Assembly: GCA_014240055.1 (NCBI GenBank)
Contig: JAAZXP010000003.1
Location: forward strand, 1-10,592
Reading direction: 5' to 3'
DNA from: Methanobacteriota archaeon
GTDB lineage: Archaea > Thermoplasmatota > Poseidoniia > MGIII > CG-Epi1
Length of the DNA: 10,592 nucleotides
Below, one piece after another: positions 6,584-10,592 of the stretch. The number at the start of each line of letters is the position of its first letter. Positions within the stretch are counted from its first letter, which is position 1. The notes below the pieces were generated by a model, which did no database searches, was not told the DNA's origin, and saw only the letters and a list, made by a program, of their open reading frames with translations. Position numbers and translations under genes: made by a program.

Positions 6584-6978
6584 TAGTTTTTTCTCAATTT
6601 CTGTAAATCTCCAGAAAATCCTAGGGCGCCAATTATTAGTAGAAATTGTACGGACAAGCGGACGAGATGGCCCTGAGTTGTTAATCTAGTTCCATTATAT
6701 GGAATATCATTAATCCACATATTGAAGTTTGCAGGATATACTGCAATTAAGAAAAGGACCATTAATCTACCTGTAATTTCTCTAGTTTCAGGGTAAATTA
6801 TTCCCAAACCACCTACTATTTCAATGATTCCAGTCAAATAAACTAAGAATAAAGCAAAAGGTAAGTAGTTAGGAACGATATCTACAAATTTCTGGGGGGA
6901 ACGAAAATGTTCAATCCCAACTAGAATAAATGGAATTCCATACCCTAAAGCTAAGAGATGTACGAGTATAGGATTCAA
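6583..6978 (-). CDS. DoxX-like four-helix membrane protein
   Basis: This 131-aa protein is almost entirely four hydrophobic segments (about 5-22, 39-61, 69-88 and 108-124). Family-typical marks are G-I-E-H-F-R-S-P near residue 21, I-V-P-N-Y-L-P between helices 1 and 2, a G-I-I-E-I-V-G-G-L-G motif in helix 2, and Y-P-A-N-F-N-M-W after helix 3. These fit the DoxX/DoxD-like superfamily of small integral membrane proteins, whose members are loosely tied to redox or thiol metabolism; the role here is unknown. The start is TTG at 6978, 1 nt after the glyS stop, with a strong Shine-Dalgarno (AAGGAGA, 6989-6983) inside the glyS 3' end. The last ~36 codons are duplicated downstream at 5962-6071. Confidence 0.86.
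   Translation of the reverse strand: MNPILVHLLALGYGIPFILVGIEHFRSPQKFVDIVPNYLPFALFLVYLTGIIEIVGGLGIIYPETREITGRLMVLFLIAVYPANFNMWINDIPYNGTRLTTQGHLVRLSVQFLLIIGALGFSGDLQKLRKN
6584..6692. repeat. Direct repeat, copy B (3' end of the intact DoxX-like gene)
   Basis: Partner of 5963-6071. This copy is in frame within the complete DoxX-like gene and ends one base before the ATG of the zinc-ribbon gene, at the TAATG junction. Confidence 0.95.
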
Positions 6979-6979
6979 T

Positions 6980-8581
6980 CTATCTCCTTACTTTGTTTAT
7001 AGCGCCTTCAATAGAAACCCTACTTTGGTTCTTGGAGTCTCTTTCTCGTAAGGTAACGGTTCCATCCTCTAGAGTTTGATGGTCAATTGTCATTGAGAAA
7101 AATATGCCGATTTCATCAGCTCTTGCATATCTCCGGCCGATAGATCCAGCTTCATCATAGTAAGCGTCAACTCCAACATTCACAGCAGCTTTCAATATTT
7201 CATGAGCTTTTTCATCTAATCCATCTTTTGTCATTAAAGGAGCAACAAGCAAATCGTATGGAGAAGTTGATTGCGGTAAAGAAATCCATTCCCTATCTGA
7301 ATCTACTTTCCAAGAACTTTCTAACAAGCAGTAAAGAATGCGATCTAAGCCAAAAGAAGGTTCCACTACATTAGGATAAACCATTTCACTTCTTCTTTCA
7401 GTTTTTAGCGACATATATTCAGTAGTTAAATCTATTGATTTTCCATTTACATCAACGGAAATATTTGGTTTGAGTTCAAGGTCTTTGATAGCTTCTAAGA
7501 TTATTTTCGCATCGCCTTTGAATTTCTTTCCCAATTTGCCGATATCTGGCACCCAAGTTTCCATTTCTTTTTCAGTACCTGGTATTGCAACTCTAAATTC
7601 TTTAGATGACGCTTTGCCATGGGCTGAGAGGTCATAATCTCCCCTATGGGCAACGCCAATAGTCTCTATCCAACCCAATGAAGTATTGATCTCCCCATCC
7701 CAACAATCACTAGAGTAATGGGCCATTTCGTTAGAACCATGTTGTCTGAATCTTAATTTACCGGAAGGCACTCCAATAGTAACTAAGAAATGTTGGGCTC
7801 TTGCTAAATGGCAAGCGACTAATGATGAACCAATTATTCCAGAATCAAAAGCTTCACCAACAGTCGAATTGGTTTCATTCCCATTTGCCGTGAGAAGATT
7901 AATTGTGATGTTTCTTAATTCATCTGAGAGCTTAGGTTCATCAGACGGTAAAAAGAAATGTTCAACTTCCATTTGAGTAAATTCTCTCATCCGTAAAGGC
8001 CCTTGGCGCGGTGAGATCTCGTTTCTAAAAGAACGTCCGATTTGAGCTCCAGCCATAGGTAATTTTCCTCTATTTTGTCTAAGAAGCCATGGAAATGCTA
8101 AGAAAATACTTTGAGCAGTTTCAGGTCTAAGGTATCCAGGAGATCCGTTTCCAGCGCCCACTCCTGTTGAAAACATGAGATTGAACGAACTCATTTCTGA
8201 TAGCTCTTCTCCACATCCAGGGCAGGCAGTACCTGTAATTGCATTAGATAATTCCTCTCTAGACATTTCTTCACCACTTTTTACTAAGTGATCTGCCCTG
8301 AATTGTTTTCCACAACTTTTACAATCAACGAGAGCATCATCGAATTCTCCTAAATGGCCGGAGGCTTGAAACAAACTCTCAGGTCCAATTAAAGCCCCAT
8401 CTAGCTCTAAACACCCTGCATCAATAACGTAATGCTTTCTCCAAACTTCAAGGATGCGTCGGCGCATTCTTACACCGACAGGCCCATAATCCATAAATCC
8501 TGCCAATCCTCCATAAGCCTCGAAAGCAGGCTGAAAAATCCCACGACGGGTTGCGACGGCAATAACTTTTTGGAAATCCAT
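6980..8581 (-). CDS. glyS: Glycyl-tRNA synthetase, archaeal/eukaryotic single-chain type
   Basis: This 533-aa class II enzyme charges tRNA-Gly with glycine using ATP. The motif 1 region is around 33-48 (GPVGVRMRRRILEVWR). A zinc-ribbon insert has CxxC pairs C87/C90 and C120/C123. Motif 2 has FRNEI at 185-189 followed by the MREFTQMEVEHFF strand (198-210). Motif 3 is PSFGLDR at 407-413. The C-terminal anticodon-binding domain runs from about 443 to the end and contains the signature IGRRYARADEIG (481-492) and TVTLRERD. The protein is slightly shorter than many archaeal homologues but no core motif is missing. The ATG (8581-8579) directly follows the TAA of the amidohydrolase gene with no spacer, and a GGAG lies about 8 nt upstream of it within that gene. 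The single-chain type with an LRPETAQ-type active site is found in archaea, eukaryotes and some bacteria. Confidence 0.96.
   Translation of the reverse strand: MDFQKVIAVATRRGIFQPAFEAYGGLAGFMDYGPVGVRMRRRILEVWRKHYVIDAGCLELDGALIGPESLFQASGHLGEFDDALVDCKSCGKQFRADHLVKSGEEMSREELSNAITGTACPGCGEELSEMSSFNLMFSTGVGAGNGSPGYLRPETAQSIFLAFPWLLRQNRGKLPMAGAQIGRSFRNEISPRQGPLRMREFTQMEVEHFFLPSDEPKLSDELRNITINLLTANGNETNSTVGEAFDSGIIGSSLVACHLARAQHFLVTIGVPSGKLRFRQHGSNEMAHYSSDCWDGEINTSLGWIETIGVAHRGDYDLSAHGKASSKEFRVAIPGTEKEMETWVPDIGKLGKKFKGDAKIILEAIKDLELKPNISVDVNGKSIDLTTEYMSLKTERRSEMVYPNVVEPSFGLDRILYCLLESSWKVDSDREWISLPQSTSPYDLLVAPLMTKDGLDEKAHEILKAAVNVGVDAYYDEAGSIGRRYARADEIGIFFSMTIDHQTLEDGTVTLRERDSKNQSRVSIEGAINKVRR
6983..6989 (-). 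promoter_or_regulatory. Shine-Dalgarno for the TTG-started DoxX-like gene
   Basis: On the minus strand AAGGAGA ends 4 nt before the TTG at 6978 and lies within the last codons of glyS. It is the strongest ribosome site seen in this window and supports TTG as the true start. Confidence 0.65.
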
Positions 8582-9559
8582 TTAGTTTCTCCAGCGAATA
8601 CCTAGAATTTCGGTATTTGGATTAAAGATAGATTCATAATTGTCTTCTTCAACTCTCGAGAGTAAAACCCAACCACTTTGTGCCATATTAGAATAAGTTG
8701 AAGTTCCGTCCTTATTAAATATATCATCAAGCCCAAAACAAGCAATAGAGAGTATTGTTTTCAAATTTAATGAATCATATTCAGCCCTAATAAAGCGAAT
8801 TTCATCCATCATATTTACAGTACATAACATCCCATTATCAGTACCAAACCCAATATCTATTCCCAATTCAATCATTTTTTCTAAAGGCGGCTTATTTCCA
8901 AAATAATGGTTACTTCTTGGACAAACTACTATCGAAATCTTGTTAGCCTTAATTTCCCTTAAATCAGATTCAGTGGCATGACACATATGAACTACAAAAT
9001 CAGGTCTTAGATCAAGAAGTGGTTGAATTTCTTCTCTTTCATTTTCAGAATGATGTATTCCAACAAGTCCATTATTACTGCGGGCAGATGCAGCAATTTC
9101 AGTAGCATTCTTGACATCTATTAGGCTACTGATTCCAGCATTAGTTCCGGGTAAATTCTCATTGTTTAAAGGCCTTCCTAAGAGAATTAATTTACCCGGA
9201 TATTCAATACCATCAAATACGTCTAGGCCAGCCTTCCCGCCTTCTCTAAAATCCATTACTAATCCAGTACCTGAGTTGATAATTTCTTTCAAGCCAGCGA
9301 TAGCTGAAGTGTTTTGATCATTATTCTCTAACCATTTGTGTTTCCAACCATTTGGACCTACCAGTTCACTCAAACTCAAATTATGTGGCATTTCGTTCCG
9401 TGCTAAAGTATCTCCTAGATGTGTGTGGCAATTACGAAAAAGAGGAATAATTATTCCGTTTTCCTCACCTTCAACATCATTACTTATAGAACAATTTTCT
9501 AAATTTATTCCTTTTCCTACGAATCCTTCACTAGTGAATACAGGTCCTTTCCAAAACAT
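8582..9559 (-). CDS. Metal-dependent amidohydrolase of the ATZ/TRZ - MTA/SAH deaminase-like group
   Basis: This 325-aa protein has the metal-site pattern of amidohydrolase-superfamily deaminases: H45-x-H47 in NCHTHLGD, H169-H-S-E172 (metal His plus proton-shuttle Glu), H191/H194 in VHMCHAT, and D241 in GFGTDNGML after CPRSNHYFG. These match the order in methylthioadenosine/S-adenosylhomocysteine deaminases, guanine deaminase and chlorohydrolases, so an aminated purine or similar ring is a likely substrate, but the exact one cannot be read. It is clearly shorter than the usual 400-450 aa: both the N-terminal beta-sandwich part and the loops between metal residues are reduced, which may mean a distinct subfamily. 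Its ATG overlaps the prs stop by one base (TAATG) and its TAA abuts the glyS ATG, putting it in a nucleotide-metabolism/translation transcript. Confidence 0.85.
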   Translation of the reverse strand: MFWKGPVFTSEGFVGKGINLENCSISNDVEGEENGIIIPLFRNCHTHLGDTLARNEMPHNLSLSELVGPNGWKHKWLENNDQNTSAIAGLKEIINSGTGLVMDFREGGKAGLDVFDGIEYPGKLILLGRPLNNENLPGTNAGISSLIDVKNATEIAASARSNNGLVGIHHSENEREEIQPLLDLRPDFVVHMCHATESDLREIKANKISIVVCPRSNHYFGNKPPLEKMIELGIDIGFGTDNGMLCTVNMMDEIRFIRAEYDSLNLKTILSIACFGLDDIFNKDGTSTYSNMAQSGWVLLSRVEEDNYESIFNPNTEILGIRWRN

Positions 9560-10401
9560 TACAATGCATCAGCAATAGCAGGAGCTACAGAGAATCTTGT
9601 GTAAACGCCTTCTAAGGTGTCCGAGCTAAGAATATCATCGCAAACTCTTAGACGATTTGCGGCATCTTCAATAAATAATCCATGAGTACAGGCTGCAAAT
9701 ACACGTTCAGCTCCACCGTCTCTCAAAATATTAGCGGCAGTAGCAATAGTCCCTCCTGTTGAAATTATATCGTCCAAAATAACTGCAGTCGTACCTTTAA
9801 CATCGATTTGCCCAGAAGTCGTTTCAACGGTCCGTCCATCTATTCTCACTTTTTTCATAACATGGATTGGTACTTTCAGCATATTGGCAGCAAGAGTACA
9901 TCGCTCTCTTGAACCCTCATCAGGAGCAACAACCATTTGTGGTTTGAATCCCTTTAGATAGCGTACAACTTCTCTGGATCCATTAATATCATTAGCTTCA
10001 CACCCAAAGAAGTTGAGAATTGAAGGCGTATGAACGTTGATAGTAAAGACACGATCACACATAGTTCCAATTGCTCCAGCAATAGCTTTTGCAGAGACGG
10101 CTTCTCCACTTTGGAAAACTCGTTCTTGTCTTGAATATCCCATATAAGGTATAACGCAAGTTACTGTCTTAGCCCCTGCATCTTTAACAGCTTGAAGTAT
10201 TAACAATAATTCAACTATTTTCTTATCAGGAAATGTATTTTGTACAACTACAACATCTTGATTTTCCACATCCATTAATATTCGTATATATCTTTCTCCG
10301 TCTGGGAAATGACGATTTACGACACCACAAAATTCGGCATTCATTTCTTCAGCTAAAGATGCACCGAGTCTTTGGTGTGTTGATCCACTTATAACGTACA
10401 T
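9559..10401 (-). CDS. prs: Ribose-phosphate pyrophosphokinase (PRPP synthetase), archaeal type
   Basis: This 280-aa cytosolic enzyme transfers pyrophosphate from ATP to ribose 5-phosphate, making PRPP for purine, pyrimidine, histidine and tryptophan synthesis. Visible motifs are FPDGE (32-36), the ATP-binding RQER (91-94) after PYMGYS, H124 in the flexible NVHTPSILNFF region, the catalytic-loop Lys region MKKVRIDG (182-189), and the ribose-5-phosphate/PRPP-binding loop LDDIISTGGT (209-218). The length is that of archaeal PRPP synthetases, shorter than the bacterial enzymes of about 315 aa, and the bacterial-type D-L-H metal motif is replaced by N-V-H. The ATG is 2 nt after the ridA stop, and the TAA overlaps the amidohydrolase ATG, so the gene is clearly within an operon. 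Confidence 0.95.
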   Translation of the reverse strand: MYVISGSTHQRLGASLAEEMNAEFCGVVNRHFPDGERYIRILMDVENQDVVVVQNTFPDKKIVELLLILQAVKDAGAKTVTCVIPYMGYSRQERVFQSGEAVSAKAIAGAIGTMCDRVFTINVHTPSILNFFGCEANDINGSREVVRYLKGFKPQMVVAPDEGSRERCTLAANMLKVPIHVMKKVRIDGRTVETTSGQIDVKGTTAVILDDIISTGGTIATAANILRDGGAERVFAACTHGLFIEDAANRLRVCDDILSSDTLEGVYTRFSVAPAIADAL

Positions 10402-10403
10402 TT

Positions 10404-10592
10404 TCAGTCCAAAGAAGCCATGACTTCAATTTCCATTTCAGCATTTAATGGAAGGCCAGCAACTTGCACAGTCGATCTAGCAGGTGCAGTGTCTTCATCA
10501 AAAAATTCAGCATATACTGAATTCATTTTTGAAAAGTCATTCATGTCTGCAAGAAAAACAGTTGTTTTTACTACGTTATCTAAAGTTAGATT
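10404..10592 (-). CDS. ridA: RidA-family enamine/imine deaminase (C-terminal part; 5' end outside window)
   Basis: The minus strand is open from the window edge to TGA at 10406-10404, giving the last 62 residues of a RidA (YjgF/YER057c/UK114) protein. The pattern L-D-N-V-V-K-T-T-V-F-L, M-N-D-F, V-Y-A-E-F-F, A-P-A-R-S-T-V-Q-V and L-P-L-N-A-E-M-E-I-E is the standard C-terminal half. It includes the substrate-carboxylate Arg (R39 of the visible part) and the conserved Glu in M-E-I-E. RidA proteins hydrolyse reactive 2-aminoacrylate-type enamines made by PLP enzymes. The stop lies 2 nt before prs. Confidence 0.92.
   Translation of the reverse strand, partial: NLTLDNVVKTTVFLADMNDFSKMNSVYAEFFDEDTAPARSTVQVAGLPLNAEMEIEVMASLD

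Noticed and set aside
5963..6692. Insertion sequence or transposon made of the 109-bp repeats
   Set aside because: The repeats are direct copies of coding sequence, not inverted ends; no transposase or integrase gene lies between them and no short target-site duplication is seen.

Overview
The window looks like a piece of a low-GC archaeal genome, most likely a planktonic marine Thermoplasmatota lineage (Marine Group II/III type). The reasons are the archaeal/eukaryotic-type glycyl-tRNA synthetase with its CxxC...CxxC insert, the short archaeal-style PRPP synthetase (280 aa), the very tight gene packing with TAATG stop/start overlaps, and a large membrane-anchored surface protein with calcium-binding and pentapeptide repeats. 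A UV-damage endonuclease fits a sunlit habitat. This placement is inference; no rRNA, tRNA, CRISPR array, insertion sequence or integrase gene was seen.

Layout. Positions 1-2997 carry a plus-strand run: the 3' end of a probable membrane transporter gene, an atypical NAD(P)-binding SDR protein overlapping it by 7 nt, UV endonuclease UvdE, and low-specificity L-threonine aldolase. Positions 2978-10592 carry a minus-strand run. Read in its own direction it is ridA (5' part outside the window), prs, an amidohydrolase, glyS, a DoxX-like membrane gene, a zinc-ribbon membrane gene, a duplicated 3' fragment of the DoxX-like gene, a 759-aa calcium/pentapeptide-repeat surface protein, and a 221-aa membrane protein sharing its N-terminal module. 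The two runs converge, and their last genes overlap tail to tail by 20 bp. No gene-free stretch exceeds about 140 bp.

How the genes work together. The ridA-prs-amidohydrolase-glyS block is housekeeping (enamine/imine detoxification, PRPP supply, probable purine or amine deamination, glycine charging), with junctions of +2, -1 and 0 nt, so it is very likely one transcript. The downstream half is envelope-related and less well characterised: two small membrane proteins and two paralogous-headed membrane proteins, one of which projects a long beta-helix outside the cell.

Most notable. The zinc-ribbon gene sits exactly between two 109-bp direct repeats. Each repeat is the last ~36 codons of the DoxX-like gene. 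The two copies differ at several positions, but every difference is synonymous and even the stop codon is kept (TAA versus TAG). This suggests a one-gene insertion that came with a diverged copy of the neighbour's 3' end, or a strain-mixing assembly artefact. The pentapeptide protein and its shared TM-linker-TM head module also look little described.
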